A stretch of DNA of 64,000 bases, from contig NZ_JMPR01000028.1 of assembly GCF_000735525.1 (NCBI RefSeq), positions 124,001 through 188,000 of the forward strand, written 5' to 3'. Below, piece by piece: positions 46,195 to 56,354 of the stretch. The stretch's first letter is position 1, and each line of letters starts with the position of its first letter. Position numbers and translations under genes: made by a program. The notes under the pieces are model-generated. The model ran no database searches, had not been told where the DNA came from, and saw only the letters and a program-made list of their open reading frames with translations. The stretch comes from Tatumella ptyseos ATCC 33301. Lineage in GTDB: Bacteria; Pseudomonadota; Gammaproteobacteria; Enterobacterales; Enterobacteriaceae.

Positions 46195-47129
46195 GCAGAC
46201 GTGTCGCAACAATTACGCTGAATCCGGCCTATGACCTGGTGGGCTTTACCCCGGAAATGGAACGGGGGGAAGTTAATCTGGTAAAAACCACCGGCCTGCA
46301 TGCTGCGGGTAAAGGGATTAATGTCGCCAGGGTGCTGAAAGACCTGGGGATTGATGTGACCGTCGGCGGTTTCCTGGGTAAAGATAATCAGGACGGATTC
46401 CAGCAGCTTTTCAGCGAGCTGGGGATTGCGAACCGTTTCCAGGTGGTCGGCGGAAGAACGCGTATTAATGTCAAACTGACCGAGCAGGACGGCGAAGTGA
46501 CCGACCTTAACTTTTCCGGATTCGATGTGACCGCGAAAGACTGGGAACGCTTTACGACCGATTCACTGAGCTGGCTGGGCCAGTTCGATATGGTCTGCGT
46601 CAGCGGCAGTTTACCGGAAGGAGTTTCTCCGGAAGCCTTTACCGTCTGGATGAAATCCCTGCGGGCGCTGTGCCCGTGCATTATCTTTGACAGCAGCCGC
46701 AGTGCGCTGGAGGCCGGGCTGAAAGCCGCCCCCTGGCTGGTAAAACCTAACCGCCGTGAGCTGGAAACCTGGGCCGGGAAACCGTTGCCGGAATTACAGG
46801 ACGTTATTGATGCCGCGCATCAATTGCGTGAAGAGGGGATTGCTCATGTGGTGATTTCGCTCGGTGCGGAAGGCGCGCTGTGGGTGAATGCTTCCGGGGA
46901 ATGGCTGGCCAAGCCTCCGGCCTGTGAGGTAGTGAGTACCGTGGGGGCCGGGGATTCAATGGTCGGCGGCCTGATTTATGGGTTACTGATGCGTGAGTCC
47001 AGTGAACATACCCTGAGACTGGCCACTGCCGTTGCCGCACTGGCGGTAAGTCAAAGTAATGTAGGCGTCGCTGACCGGACACAACTGGCGGCAATGATGG
47101 CACGTGTCGATTTACAGCCCGTGCACTGA
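46191..47129 (+). CDS. fruK: 1-phosphofructokinase
   Basis: FruK phosphorylates fructose 1-phosphate to fructose 1,6-bisphosphate, feeding glycolysis. The 312-residue PfkB-family kinase has the substrate motif [15 protein letters not shown] and the catalytic GAGD anion hole at 252-255 (D255 the base), like E. coli FruK (312). Its ATG overlaps the fruB stop (ATGA), showing translational coupling. Confidence 0.97.
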   Translation: MSRRVATITLNPAYDLVGFTPEMERGEVNLVKTTGLHAAGKGINVARVLKDLGIDVTVGGFLGKDNQDGFQQLFSELGIANRFQVVGGRTRINVKLTEQDGEVTDLNFSGFDVTAKDWERFTTDSLSWLGQFDMVCVSGSLPEGVSPEAFTVWMKSLRALCPCIIFDSSRSALEAGLKAAPWLVKPNRRELETWAGKPLPELQDVIDAAHQLREEGIAHVVISLGAEGALWVNASGEWLAKPPACEVVSTVGAGDSMVGGLIYGLLMRESSEHTLRLATAVAALAVSQSNVGVADRTQLAAMMARVDLQPVH

Positions 47130-47146
47130 CAGCAGAAGAGGAATAA

Positions 47147-48838
47147 ATGATGAAAGCGCTGCTGATAACTGATGCGTCACTGGGAAAAGCCAGTGCATAT
47201 ATGGCCGAAAAAGCGGCTGAAACGGCTGCTGAAAAATGCGGACTGACCTTAACCCGTTCGCCAGCCGAGGCTGAACTTGTGGTGGTTGCCGGTAAAAACG
47301 CTCCCACCGATCCGTCTCTGAGCGGTAAGCCATTCTGGCAGGGAGATCTTCAGGCACTGCTGAATGATGCAGTGGCCTTTCTGACCACGGCTCGTGAACA
47401 GGCAACTCCCTGGCAGGCACCGGTAAATGCTCAGCCTGTGGTGGCTGAGACCAGCGGGGCCAAACGTATTGTGGCGGTAACCGCCTGTCCGACCGGCGTC
47501 GCTCATACCTTTATGGCGGCAGAAGCCATCGAGGCAGAAGCTAAAAAACGTGGCTGGTGGGCGAAGGTAGAAACCCGCGGATCAGTCGGTGCCGGTAATC
47601 CGGTCAGCGCTGAGGAAATCGCGGCTGCCGACCTGGTGATTATTGCCGCCGATATCGAGGTTGATCTGGCTAAATTTGCCGGCAAACCCATGTACCGCAC
47701 CTCGACCGGACTGGCACTGAAGAAAACCGCCCAGGAATTTGATAAAGCCCTGGCGGAAGCTAAGCCGTACCATGCCGCGGGGGCGTCAGCCGATCAAGCT
47801 GCTGCCAGCGAGGGTAATAAAGAAAAGGCCGGCGCTTACCGTCACTTGCTGACCGGTGTGTCTTACATGCTGCCGATGGTGGTCGCAGGTGGTCTGAGCA
47901 TCGCGTTATCTTTCGCCTTCGGGATCACGGCCTTCCATCAGGAAGGGACGCTGGCTGCCGCACTGATGCAGATTGGCGGGGGGAGTGCGTTCGCGTTAAT
48001 GGTGCCGGTGCTGGCGGGCTACATTGCCTTCTCGATTGCTGACCGTCCTGGTCTGACACCGGGGCTGATTGGCGGTATGCTGGCGACCAGCACGAATGCC
48101 GGTTTCCTTGGCGGTATCATTGCCGGTTTCATTGCCGGTTATGTGGCGAAATTTATCAGTACACGGCTGAAACTCCCGCAGAGTATGGAAGCCCTGAAAC
48201 CTATCCTGATTATTCCATTACTGGCGAGCCTGATCACCGGCCTGCTGATGATTTATGTGGTCGGCAAACCGGTAGCAGCCATTATGGAATGGCTTACTCA
48301 CTGGCTGGGTAACATGGGTACGGCGAACGCGGTGCTGCTGGGTGCGGTGCTGGGCGGTATGATGTGTACCGATATGGGGGGCCCGGTGAACAAAGTGGCG
48401 TACGCCTTTGGTGTCGGTTTACTGAGCAGCAAAACCTACGCGCCGATGGCCGCCATTATGGCTGCCGGAATGGTACCTCCGCTGGCGATGGGGCTGGCGA
48501 CTTTACTGGCTAAAAGGAAATTTAATAAAAGTCAGCAGGAAGGCGGTAAAGCCGCACTGGTGCTGGGGCTGTGCTTTATTTCTGAAGGTGCCATTCCGTT
48601 CGCTGCCCGTGACCCGATGCGGGTGATCCCTTGCTGTCTCGTTGGCGGTGCGGTGACCGGGGCTATCTCTATGGCTATCGGTGCCCAACTGATGGCACCC
48701 CACGGCGGCTTGTTTGTTCTGCTGATCCCGGGGGCGATTACTCCGGTACTGGGTTATCTGTTATCCATTATTATCGGAACGGCGCTGGCGGGTATTGCTT
48801 ATGCCTTCCTGAAAAAACCGGAAGCAGTCACCGCCTGA
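47147..48838 (+). CDS. fruA: Fructose-specific PTS permease EIIB'BC (FruA)
   Basis: FruA imports fructose and phosphorylates it to fructose 1-phosphate. The 563 residues show an N-terminal inactive EIIB' domain, an EIIB domain with phosphorylated C114 (VTACPTGVAHT), and an EIIC membrane domain (from about 230) with GVSYMLPMVVAGG and FISEGAIPFAARDPMRVIP. Two adjacent ATG codons exist; the second gives the E. coli-like MK start. It ends in a strong terminator shared with nfo. Confidence 0.97.
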   Translation: MMKALLITDASLGKASAYMAEKAAETAAEKCGLTLTRSPAEAELVVVAGKNAPTDPSLSGKPFWQGDLQALLNDAVAFLTTAREQATPWQAPVNAQPVVAETSGAKRIVAVTACPTGVAHTFMAAEAIEAEAKKRGWWAKVETRGSVGAGNPVSAEEIAAADLVIIAADIEVDLAKFAGKPMYRTSTGLALKKTAQEFDKALAEAKPYHAAGASADQAAASEGNKEKAGAYRHLLTGVSYMLPMVVAGGLSIALSFAFGITAFHQEGTLAAALMQIGGGSAFALMVPVLAGYIAFSIADRPGLTPGLIGGMLATSTNAGFLGGIIAGFIAGYVAKFISTRLKLPQSMEALKPILIIPLLASLITGLLMIYVVGKPVAAIMEWLTHWLGNMGTANAVLLGAVLGGMMCTDMGGPVNKVAYAFGVGLLSSKTYAPMAAIMAAGMVPPLAMGLATLLAKRKFNKSQQEGGKAALVLGLCFISEGAIPFAARDPMRVIPCCLVGGAVTGAISMAIGAQLMAPHGGLFVLLIPGAITPVLGYLLSIIIGTALAGIAYAFLKKPEAVTA

Positions 48839-48853
48839 GGGATGTGTGATTTG

Positions 48854-48884
48854 AAAAACAGGGCGCATTGCGCCCTGTTTTTTT
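48854..48884. terminator. Bidirectional terminator between fruA and nfo
   Basis: AAAAACAGGGCGC (48854-48866) pairs with GCGCCCTGTTTTT (48870-48882) over ATT. It ends the fruBKA transcript and, with its reverse A/T tract, also covers the nfo end. Confidence 0.92.
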
Positions 48885-49728
48885 ATGCTGTCTGTTGTGC
48901 TTTCAGCCAGGCAATTTCATCTTTCCAGATATCCGGATTCACGGTTTCCAGAATTAACGGAATACCATCAAAGCGGGGATCTTTCATCAGCCAGCTGAAC
49001 ACGGTATTGCCGATATTCCCTTCGCCCAGACTGTGATGGCGATCTACGCGGCTGCCGAATTCACTTTTCGCATCATTCAGGTGCATGCCCCGCAGGTAGT
49101 TAAAACCGACAATCCGCTCAAAATCCCGGAAGGTGTTTTCACAATCTTCGACCGTACGCAGGTCGTAACCGGCGGCAAAGGCGTGACAGGTATCGATGCA
49201 GACACCGACACGGCTTTTATCTTCAACGTGATGGATAATTTCTGCCAGGTGTTCAAAACGGAACCCCAGGTTACTGCCCTGACCGGCGGTATTTTCGATG
49301 ACTGCAGTTACGCCCCGCGTCTGATCCAGCGCGATATTGATCGATTCGGCAATCAGCTTCAGACAGTCTTCTTCAGCAATCTGTTGCAGGTGGCTGCCCG
49401 GATGGAAGTTAAGTAATGACAGGCCAAGCAATTCCGCCCGTTGCATCTCATCAATAAAGGCCAGTCGTGATTTTTCCAGCGCCTCACTGACCGGATGACC
49501 AAGATTGATCAGGTAACTGTCATGGGGCAGAATTTGTCCTGAGCTGAAGTTATATTTTTCGCAGGCCTGACGGAAGGCATTGATACTTTCCTCTGTTAAC
49601 GCCGCAGCGCGCCATTGGCGCTGGTTTTTGGTAAACAGTGCAAAGGCCGTTGCTTCCAGTTCGTGTGCACGAAGGACCGCGTTTTCCACGCCCCCTGCGG
49701 CGCTGACATGCGCACCGATAAACTTCAT
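48883..49728 (-). CDS. nfo: Endonuclease IV
   Basis: Nfo is a zinc-dependent AP endonuclease of base excision repair that also repairs oxidative 3' ends. The 281-residue TIM barrel aligns with E. coli Nfo (285), with [46 protein letters not shown] and [22 protein letters not shown], which carry the trinuclear zinc ligands. ATG 49728 follows AGGAGA and gives [13 protein letters not shown]. In E. coli it is in the SoxRS regulon; no Sox box was searched for in detail. Confidence 0.97.
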   Translation of the reverse strand: MKFIGAHVSAAGGVENAVLRAHELEATAFALFTKNQRQWRAAALTEESINAFRQACEKYNFSSGQILPHDSYLINLGHPVSEALEKSRLAFIDEMQRAELLGLSLLNFHPGSHLQQIAEEDCLKLIAESINIALDQTRGVTAVIENTAGQGSNLGFRFEHLAEIIHHVEDKSRVGVCIDTCHAFAAGYDLRTVEDCENTFRDFERIVGFNYLRGMHLNDAKSEFGSRVDRHHSLGEGNIGNTVFSWLMKDPRFDGIPLILETVNPDIWKDEIAWLKAQQTA

Positions 49729-49783
49729 TACTTTCTCCTCACTTCCCGGTCTCTGGTAGATGTGACACATCATACCTGAGGAT

Positions 49784-50845
49784 TTACTTCATAACATGCC
49801 ATACCAACAGATTGACGCCAGCGCCGCCGATAATCAGCCAGAGAAAAACAACGCCTCCCAGCAGTAGTGGCTTCAGCCCGGCAGTTTTCAGCTGAGACAG
49901 GCGGGTGCTCAGGCCCAGGGCGGCCATTGCCATTGCCAGCATGATATTATCAATGCAGTGGATCCAGCTCAGCAGGGTGTCAGACAGTAAACCGAACGAG
50001 TTAACGACGGCGACCAGAATAAAAATCAGGGCAAACCAGGGGAAGGTGATTTTTCCGGGGCCTTCAGTCTCTGCAGACGGGCGGGTGCGGTTAACCCATT
50101 GGCCCAGCAGCAGCAGGAAGGGTGCCAGCATCATGACCCGCAGCATTTTGGCAATCACTGCGGTATCTTCGGCCTGCGGACTGATAGCATGGCCGGCTGC
50201 CACGACCTGGGCGACCTCATGGACGGTCGAACCGGTATAAATACCGAACTGTTCAGCACCGATCCCCGGCAGCCAGGGGTGGATAACCTCCCAGATCAGC
50301 GGATAGATAAAAATGGCCGCCGTACCGAAGATAACGACCGTCGCCACTGCGACGGCCACTTTTCCGGCATCGGCTTTAATGACCGGTGCGGTCGCCAGCA
50401 CTGCCGCCGCGCCGCAGATACTGCTACCGGCTCCGATAAGCCACACGGTCTGTTTGTCCGGTTTTATCCAGTACAGTCCTGCCAGACTGGTCACCAGAAA
50501 CGTGCTGCTCAGCATGATCATGTCGGTGACCAGGCCGCGATAACCGATATGGCTGATTTGCTGAAAGGTCAGGTTAAATCCGTATAAAATAATCCCCAGT
50601 CGCAGCAGGTAATGCTTACTGAAGGCTATCCCTTGTTCGCAACGAACGTGAACCGATGCGGGCAGCAGATTACCGGTAATAATACCGGTCAGGATTGCCA
50701 GCGTCAGTGCACCCAGTCCCAGCCTGGCAATCAGAGGGATCTGGATCAGAGGCAGCATGCCTGCCGCTATCACCCCGCTGAGCAGGATACCGTTGAGCAA
50801 GGGGAGGCGGGGCAGAGGTGCCCGGTGGGGCTGGTGCAGAGTCAT
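49784..50845 (-). CDS. yeiH: UPF0324 inner-membrane protein YeiH
   Basis: A 353-residue multi-pass membrane protein (about 10 or 11 segments) matching E. coli YeiH (349), with [42 protein letters not shown] and [18 protein letters not shown]. The family is thought to export sulfonates or other anions, but this is not settled. The frame extends upstream, but ATG 50845 with AGGAAGGAAG upstream gives the family start. It is divergent from its probable regulator gene yeiE. Confidence 0.93.
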   Translation of the reverse strand: MTLHQPHRAPLPRLPLLNGILLSGVIAAGMLPLIQIPLIARLGLGALTLAILTGIITGNLLPASVHVRCEQGIAFSKHYLLRLGIILYGFNLTFQQISHIGYRGLVTDMIMLSSTFLVTSLAGLYWIKPDKQTVWLIGAGSSICGAAAVLATAPVIKADAGKVAVAVATVVIFGTAAIFIYPLIWEVIHPWLPGIGAEQFGIYTGSTVHEVAQVVAAGHAISPQAEDTAVIAKMLRVMMLAPFLLLLGQWVNRTRPSAETEGPGKITFPWFALIFILVAVVNSFGLLSDTLLSWIHCIDNIMLAMAMAALGLSTRLSQLKTAGLKPLLLGGVVFLWLIIGGAGVNLLVWHVMK

Positions 50846-50916
50846 CGTGTTCTTCCTTCCTGAGTTACTGACCTTCATCCTGCCGGGGTTTTTCTTAAAA
50901 GAGAAATTGATTATAT

Positions 50917-50949
50917 ATTTATAATTAACCACTATAACTGGTTATAAAT
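50917..50949. promoter_or_regulatory. Probable YeiE operator in the yeiH/yeiE space
   Basis: ATTTATAATTAACC (50917-50930) and GGTTATAAAT (50940-50949) form an interrupted inverted repeat, AT-rich, with the T-N11-A form of LysR sites. It lies between the two divergent genes, where a LysR regulator would normally bind. Confidence 0.55.
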
Positions 50950-50990
50950 CGGGTGTTACCCCATCCGTGAAAAATCCGTGAGGAGAAAGA

Positions 50991-51869
50991 GTGCATATCA
51001 CCCTGAGGCAGCTGGAAGTATTCAGCGAAATTGTTAAGAGCGGGTCGACCACCCGTGCCGCGCAGCAACTGGCACTTTCACAGTCCGCCGTCAGTGCTGC
51101 GCTGGCTGATCTTGAACATCAGTTATCGGTGAAACTGTTCGATCGCTCCGGCAAGCGACTGATTGTGAATGAACACGGTCGTTTGCTCTACCCGAAAGCC
51201 GTCTCATTACTGGAGCAGGCCAAAGAGACTGAGCAACTTTTCCGCGAAGATCATGGCGCCATCCGCATCGCTGCCAGCAGTACTATCGGTAACTATCTGC
51301 TGCCCGCCATGATGGCAGAGTACCGGCGTGATTTTCCGCAGGCACCATTGGATCTCACGGTGGGTAACAGCCAGGATGTGATACAGGCTGTCAGTGATTT
51401 TCGCGTGGATGTGGGGCTTATCGAAGGACCTTGTCATATTACCGGCATTGTCAGCGAAAACTGGCTGCAGGACGAGCTGGTGGTTTTCGCTTCACCCCGG
51501 TCAGCCATTTTCAACCAGGCAGTCACGCTGGAAAGACTGGCAGATTCGCCCTGGATCCTGCGGGAACGGGGGTCAGGCACCCGGGAGATAGTGGATTATC
51601 TGCTGCTTTCTCATCTGCCTCATTTCAGAATTGAGATGGAGCTTGGAAATTCAGAGGCTATCAAGCATGCGGTACGCTACGGGATGGGCATAAGCTGCCT
51701 GTCACGCCGGGTGATCGCCGAACAGCTGGAAAATGGCAGTCTGCGCCAGGTTCCGCTGCCGTTACCGCCGCTGACACGGACGTTGTATCGCATCCATCAT
51801 CAGCAAAAACATTTGTCCCGATCGCTGACCCGTTTTCTGTCTTATTGCCGTGAACAGGATATTGTCTGA
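50991..51869 (+). CDS. yeiE: LysR-type regulator YeiE
   Basis: YeiE regulates yeiH and, in enterobacteria, sulfite and iron-related functions. The 292-residue protein closely matches E. coli YeiE (293). The helix-turn-helix is in [40 protein letters not shown], and the effector domain has [16 protein letters not shown] and [23 protein letters not shown]. The start is GTG 50991 with GAGGAGA upstream and gives [11 protein letters not shown]. Confidence 0.95.
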   Translation: MHITLRQLEVFSEIVKSGSTTRAAQQLALSQSAVSAALADLEHQLSVKLFDRSGKRLIVNEHGRLLYPKAVSLLEQAKETEQLFREDHGAIRIAASSTIGNYLLPAMMAEYRRDFPQAPLDLTVGNSQDVIQAVSDFRVDVGLIEGPCHITGIVSENWLQDELVVFASPRSAIFNQAVTLERLADSPWILRERGSGTREIVDYLLLSHLPHFRIEMELGNSEAIKHAVRYGMGISCLSRRVIAEQLENGSLRQVPLPLPPLTRTLYRIHHQQKHLSRSLTRFLSYCREQDIV

Positions 51870-52001
51870 CCCGGCCCGCCCGGGGTTGCTAATAATAGGC
51901 AGGGGATTATGAAGGTAACTTATAACGCAGTGGTAATGCTATACAGGTAACGGTGAGCTGGTACAATCGCGCCTCATTTTTATCCAGCATAGTGTTTACT
52001 G

Positions 52002-53477
52002 ATGAATAATAATACAAAAACAACAGATAAGCCTGGCCTGAAACGTGTATTAAAAGCCCGTCATCTGACGATGATAGCCATTGGCGGGTCTATCGGTACC
52101 GGGCTCTTTGTCGCCTCAGGGGCCAGCATTTCTCAGGCCGGACCCGGCGGCGCACTTCTTTCTTATGCCATTATCGGTCTGATGGTTTACTTCCTGATGA
52201 CAAGCCTCGGTGAACTGGCAGCGTATATGCCGGTCTCCGGATCGTTTGCAACCTACGGTGCCAAATACGTCGAAGAAGGCTTTGGCTTCGCTCTGGGATG
52301 GAATTACTGGTACAACTGGGCAGTCACCATTGCCGTCGACCTGGTCGCCGCACAACTGGTGATGGGCTACTGGTTCCCGGACGTTCCTGGCTGGGTCTGG
52401 AGCTGCCTCTTCCTGGCGGTGATTTTCCTGCTGAACGTGATTTCGGTTAAAGGCTTTGGTGAAGCGGAATACTGGTTCTCGCTGATTAAAGTGGTGACCG
52501 TGGTTATCTTTATTATCGTCGGACTGATGATGGTGACCGGTATTCTGCGGGGTGCAGGAGAGGGTGGCTGGCATAACTGGACCATTGGCGGTGCGCCTTT
52601 TGCGGGGGGATTCTCTGCGATGATCGGCGTGGCGATGATTGTCGGCTTCTCTTTCCAGGGGACTGAACTTATCGGGATTGCGGCCGGTGAATCGGAAAAC
52701 CCGGGCAAGAATATCCCGCGCGCTATGCGTCAGGTATTCTGGCGGATCCTGCTGTTTTATGTGCTGGCTATCCTTATTATCAGTCTGTTACTGCCGTATA
52801 CCGATCCGCGTCTGCTGCATAATGATGTTAAAGACATCAGCGTCAGTCCTTTCACTCTGGTGTTCCAGAATGCCGGGCTGTTATCTGCGGCTGCGGTAAT
52901 GAATGCAGTGATCCTGACGGCAGTGCTCTCTGCCGGTAACTCCGGAATGTATGCGTCTACACGGATGCTGTTTACGCTGGCACAGGAAGGGAAAGCACCA
53001 AAAATCTTTGCCCGTCTGACGGCAAATGGTGTGCCGCGTAATGCACTGATTGCGACGACCGTGATTGCAGCACTCTGCTTCTTATCATCCAAATTTGGTA
53101 ATCAGACCGTCTATATGTGGTTACTGAATACCTCAGGGATGACCGGCTTTATTGCCTGGCTGGGGATCGCCATCAGCCATTACCGCTTCCGTCGCGGTTA
53201 TGTGGCGAAGGGGCATAACCTGGCAGACCTGCCTTACCGTGCAGGGCTCTTCCCGCTCGGACCGGTGTTTGCGTTTGTGCTCTGCCTTATCATCACACTG
53301 GGACAGAACTATCAGGCCTTTATGGCCGATACCATTGACTGGTATGGCGTGGCAGCGACCTATATCGGTATTCCGTTGTTCCTGGTGATCTGGCTGGGCT
53401 ATAAATGGACGCGCGGGACCCGTTTTGTGAAATACCACGAGATGGAATTCCCGGCCATTTCCAAAAGTGACAGCTAA
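52002..53477 (+). CDS. lysP: Lysine-specific permease LysP
   Basis: LysP imports lysine with protons and, in E. coli, also holds CadC inactive. The 491-residue APC-family protein (489 in E. coli) has 12 membrane segments and nearly identical core blocks: HLTMIAIGGSIGTGLFVASGA in helix 1, GFALGWNYWYNWAVT, and AVILTAVLSAGNSGMYASTRML. The tail is less similar. It follows yeiE, as in E. coli, with its own terminator. Confidence 0.97.
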   Translation: MNNNTKTTDKPGLKRVLKARHLTMIAIGGSIGTGLFVASGASISQAGPGGALLSYAIIGLMVYFLMTSLGELAAYMPVSGSFATYGAKYVEEGFGFALGWNYWYNWAVTIAVDLVAAQLVMGYWFPDVPGWVWSCLFLAVIFLLNVISVKGFGEAEYWFSLIKVVTVVIFIIVGLMMVTGILRGAGEGGWHNWTIGGAPFAGGFSAMIGVAMIVGFSFQGTELIGIAAGESENPGKNIPRAMRQVFWRILLFYVLAILIISLLLPYTDPRLLHNDVKDISVSPFTLVFQNAGLLSAAAVMNAVILTAVLSAGNSGMYASTRMLFTLAQEGKAPKIFARLTANGVPRNALIATTVIAALCFLSSKFGNQTVYMWLLNTSGMTGFIAWLGIAISHYRFRRGYVAKGHNLADLPYRAGLFPLGPVFAFVLCLIITLGQNYQAFMADTIDWYGVAATYIGIPLFLVIWLGYKWTRGTRFVKYHEMEFPAISKSDS

Positions 53478-53503
53478 TCTGTCAGTCCGGTTAGCTTAGT
53501 AAT

Positions 53504-53533
53504 AAAAAACCCATGCAATGCATGGGTTTTTTT
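53504..53533. terminator. Terminator between lysP and yeiG
   Basis: AAAAAACCCATGC (53504-53516) pairs with GCATGGGTTTTTT (53520-53532) over AAT, with seven T residues. Both strands have suitable tracts, so it can serve the convergent yeiG. Confidence 0.92.
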
Positions 53534-53548
53534 ATGGCTGGTGTTGCG

Positions 53549-54391
53549 TCAGGCCGCCAGCAGATGGCGTGCGTGGAAACGAAGATGATCTTCAATGACG
53601 CTGGTAATGAAATAGTAGCTATGGTCATAACCTTCCTGCCAGCGCAGGGTCAGATCATATTGATGTTCACGGGCGATATTTTCCAGCACTTCCGGTTGCA
53701 GCTGTAGCGGGTAAAAATTATCAGAAAGCCCCTGGTCTATCAGCACCGGCAGCCGGTGGGTGGCTTCCGCCATCAGCAGGCTGGCATCATACTGACGCCA
53801 TGCATCACGATCCGCTCCCAGATAGGCGGTAAAGGCTTTCTCGCCCCAGGGGACGGAAGAAGGATTGACGATGGGGGCGAAAGCCGAGACCGAGGTAAAA
53901 CGTCCGGCCTCACGCAGGGCCAGTACCAGCGCACCGTGGCCCCCCATCGAGTGCCCCATAATAGCCTGACGATCGCTGAAGCTGAAGTGTTCTGCCAGCA
54001 ATGCGGGCAACTCCTGAGTCAGGTAATCGTACATACGATAATGCCGGTCCCAGGGGGCCTGTGTGGCATTAAGATAAAATCCGGCTCCCTGGCCCAGGTC
54101 GTACTGCTCATCGTCGGGAACCTCACTGCCACGCGGACTGGTATCAGGCATAATCAGCGCAATACCTTGCCCGGCGGCCAGTCGTTGAGCGCCGGATTTC
54201 ACGGAAAAATTCTCATCAGTACAGGTCAGCCCTGCCAGACACCAGAGCAGCGGAACCGGCTGAGCGGTCGCTGCCGGGGGCAGGAACAGACTGAATTTCA
54301 TCTCACAGCCCAGCGTCGCTGAGGTATGTTGCCAGCGTTGCTGGCGGCCACCAAACATCAGATGCTCTTCGCAAAGAGTGAGTCCGGACAT
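53549..54391 (-). CDS. yeiG: S-formylglutathione hydrolase YeiG
   Basis: YeiG hydrolyses S-formylglutathione to formate and glutathione, the last step of formaldehyde detoxification. The 280-residue esterase-D-family protein has nucleophile S148 in GHSMGGHG, the oxyanion block [11 protein letters not shown], and catalytic His in YDHSYYFI. No formaldehyde dehydrogenase (frmA) lies nearby. A LysR gene starts upstream on the same strand. Confidence 0.95.
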   Translation of the reverse strand: MSGLTLCEEHLMFGGRQQRWQHTSATLGCEMKFSLFLPPAATAQPVPLLWCLAGLTCTDENFSVKSGAQRLAAGQGIALIMPDTSPRGSEVPDDEQYDLGQGAGFYLNATQAPWDRHYRMYDYLTQELPALLAEHFSFSDRQAIMGHSMGGHGALVLALREAGRFTSVSAFAPIVNPSSVPWGEKAFTAYLGADRDAWRQYDASLLMAEATHRLPVLIDQGLSDNFYPLQLQPEVLENIAREHQYDLTLRWQEGYDHSYYFITSVIEDHLRFHARHLLAA

Positions 54392-54453
54392 ATCACGCTC
54401 CTGTCATTAATCAGCATTCGGGGCTGTTGCAAAGGCAACAACCGTTAAAAAAA

Positions 54454-55383
54454 TCAGGGGGAAACGGGCGTGCAAGGCGTGCTCCCGGTAATCTCTTCGT
54501 CGGTGCCTGCCGTGGTATCCCGTACAAAAAAGCGGATCATCAGCTCCTTGAGGGCTTCAACATTCGGGGTAAACGCATCCCGTCGCCAGATAAGGCAGGT
54601 TGAGACCTGGCTATATTTCTGCGGCAGATGATGAACACGAATACGTGCCCGGTCACTCATCTGAGCCAGCACGGAATACGGAATAATGGCAAGTCCGGCC
54701 CCTCCCGCCACACAGGCAATCATCGCATGATAGGAATGAATTTCCATAATACTGCCGGGCTGTGCGTCACCTTCGCGAAACCACTCCTCCAGCTTCAGCC
54801 GGTAAGAGCAACTGTTACGGAATGCAAAAAACGTCTCGCCCTGAACATCCCGCGGGCAGGTGACCGGCAGGTGTTCACTGCTGGTGATCAGCACCAGCTC
54901 TTCACGGAAAGCGACACAACTGTGCAGTTCGTCATAACCTTCCGGGCTGTCGGCCAGGGCGGCAGCCACCGTCCCTTCGCGTACGTGGTCGATAATTTCG
55001 CCGGATGTCCCGGTGATCAGGGACAGAGAGACCGACGGATAACGCTGGTGATACGCCGCGAGCAGACCCGGCAGGCGGGTAGCCGCCGTACTTTCCATGG
55101 TGCCGAGCGCAAAATTTCCGGCCGGTTCCCCCTGGCGGGTCATGCTGATGGCTTCTTCGCTTAATGCCAGAATACGTTGGGCATAACCGAGAAAGTTATG
55201 TCCGACCGGGGATAAACGTACCCGCTGTTTTTCGCGGATCAGTAAGTCGGTTCCCAGCTCTTCTTCCAGTTGTTTAAGGCGGGTGGTCAGGTTGGACGGC
55301 ACTCTGTGGAGTAATTCTGCCGCCCGGGCGACCGAGCCGGTATCGGCAACGGCACAAAACATCCGTAGCTGCACCAAATCCAT
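54454..55383 (-). CDS. LysR-family transcriptional regulator
   Basis: A 309-residue LysR regulator with an N-terminal helix-turn-helix (DLVQLRMFCAVADTGSVARAAELLHRVPSNLTTRLKQLEEELG) and a substrate domain with CVAGGAGLAIIPYSVL. It resembles the PtrR/YneJ-like group of LysR proteins. E. coli has no LysR gene between yeiG and folE. It lies upstream of yeiG on the same strand and divergent from folE, and could regulate either; the sequence does not show which. Confidence 0.85.
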   Translation of the reverse strand: MDLVQLRMFCAVADTGSVARAAELLHRVPSNLTTRLKQLEEELGTDLLIREKQRVRLSPVGHNFLGYAQRILALSEEAISMTRQGEPAGNFALGTMESTAATRLPGLLAAYHQRYPSVSLSLITGTSGEIIDHVREGTVAAALADSPEGYDELHSCVAFREELVLITSSEHLPVTCPRDVQGETFFAFRNSCSYRLKLEEWFREGDAQPGSIMEIHSYHAMIACVAGGAGLAIIPYSVLAQMSDRARIRVHHLPQKYSQVSTCLIWRRDAFTPNVEALKELMIRFFVRDTTAGTDEEITGSTPCTPVSP

Positions 55384-55625
55384 AATTATTCTCTTTATGA
55401 AATGAAGTTAAAGTGATTTATTCATAATTTTTGTGATTGTAGTCGCCGCGGCGGCGGCAGGCAAGCCTGAACCGCAGGGCTGATGTGTGAAATATTTTTT
55501 GCTGCTGATGAAAGATGATCACCGTAAGCTACTGGATAATCCCGCCGGACTGATTCACAATAAGCAATAATTATGATTCGCCGCCCGTTGCCAGGGCTGA
55601 GAATTCACCTGCCGGAGAATAGTAG

Positions 55626-56291
55626 ATGTCCCTTTTAAGTCAGGAAGCGGCACTGGTACATGAAGCACTGGTGGCCCGCGGTCTGGAAACCCCGTTACGT
55701 AAGCCTGCGCGTGAACTGGATAACACCACACGTAAAGCGCTTATTGCCGGTCATATGACCGAAATTATGCAATTACTGAACCTTGATCTGGACGATGACA
55801 GTCTGACCGAGACTCCGCACCGTATTGCGAAAATGTATGTCGATGAAATCTTTTCGGGTCTCGATTATGCCAATTTTCCGAAGATCACGGTGATTGAGAA
55901 TAAAATGAAGGTCGATGAGATGGTCACGGTGCGTGATATCTCGCTGACCAGTACCTGTGAACATCACTTTGTGACTATCGACGGTAAAGCTACCGTGGCG
56001 TATATCCCGAAAGATAAAGTGATCGGTCTGTCAAAAATTAACCGTATCGTGCAATTCTTTGCACAGCGCCCGCAGGTGCAGGAACGTCTGACCCAACAGG
56101 TGCTGGTTGCGTTACAGACGCTGCTCGGGACCAATAATGTGGCAGTGTGTATTGACGCGGTTCATTACTGCGTTAAAGCCCGCGGGGTTCAGGATGCGAC
56201 CAGCGCGACCACGACCACGTCACTCGGCGGGTTGTTTAAGTCGAGTCAGAATACCCGTCAGGAATTTCTGCGCGCGGTCAGACACAACTGA
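55626..56291 (+). CDS. folE: GTP cyclohydrolase I
   Basis: FolE converts GTP to 7,8-dihydroneopterin triphosphate, the first step of folate synthesis. The 221 residues match E. coli FolE (222) nearly throughout, with zinc ligands in TSTCEHHF and [10 protein letters not shown], and [25 protein letters not shown]. It forms a homodecamer. A terminator lies before yeiB. Confidence 0.97.
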   Translation: MSLLSQEAALVHEALVARGLETPLRKPARELDNTTRKALIAGHMTEIMQLLNLDLDDDSLTETPHRIAKMYVDEIFSGLDYANFPKITVIENKMKVDEMVTVRDISLTSTCEHHFVTIDGKATVAYIPKDKVIGLSKINRIVQFFAQRPQVQERLTQQVLVALQTLLGTNNVAVCIDAVHYCVKARGVQDATSATTTTSLGGLFKSSQNTRQEFLRAVRHN

Positions 56292-56306
56292 TTTCCCCGT
56301 TATCAG

Positions 56307-56337
56307 GCCATATCCTTCAGGATATGGCTTTTTCTTT
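56307..56337 (+). terminator. Terminator or attenuator between folE and yeiB
   Basis: GCCATATCC (56307-56315) pairs with GGATATGGC (56320-56328) over TTCA, then TTTTTCTTT. It is just before the yeiB start, so yeiB may be expressed by read-through or from its own promoter. Confidence 0.82.
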
Positions 56338-56354
56338 CCTGTCAGGGTTGTCAC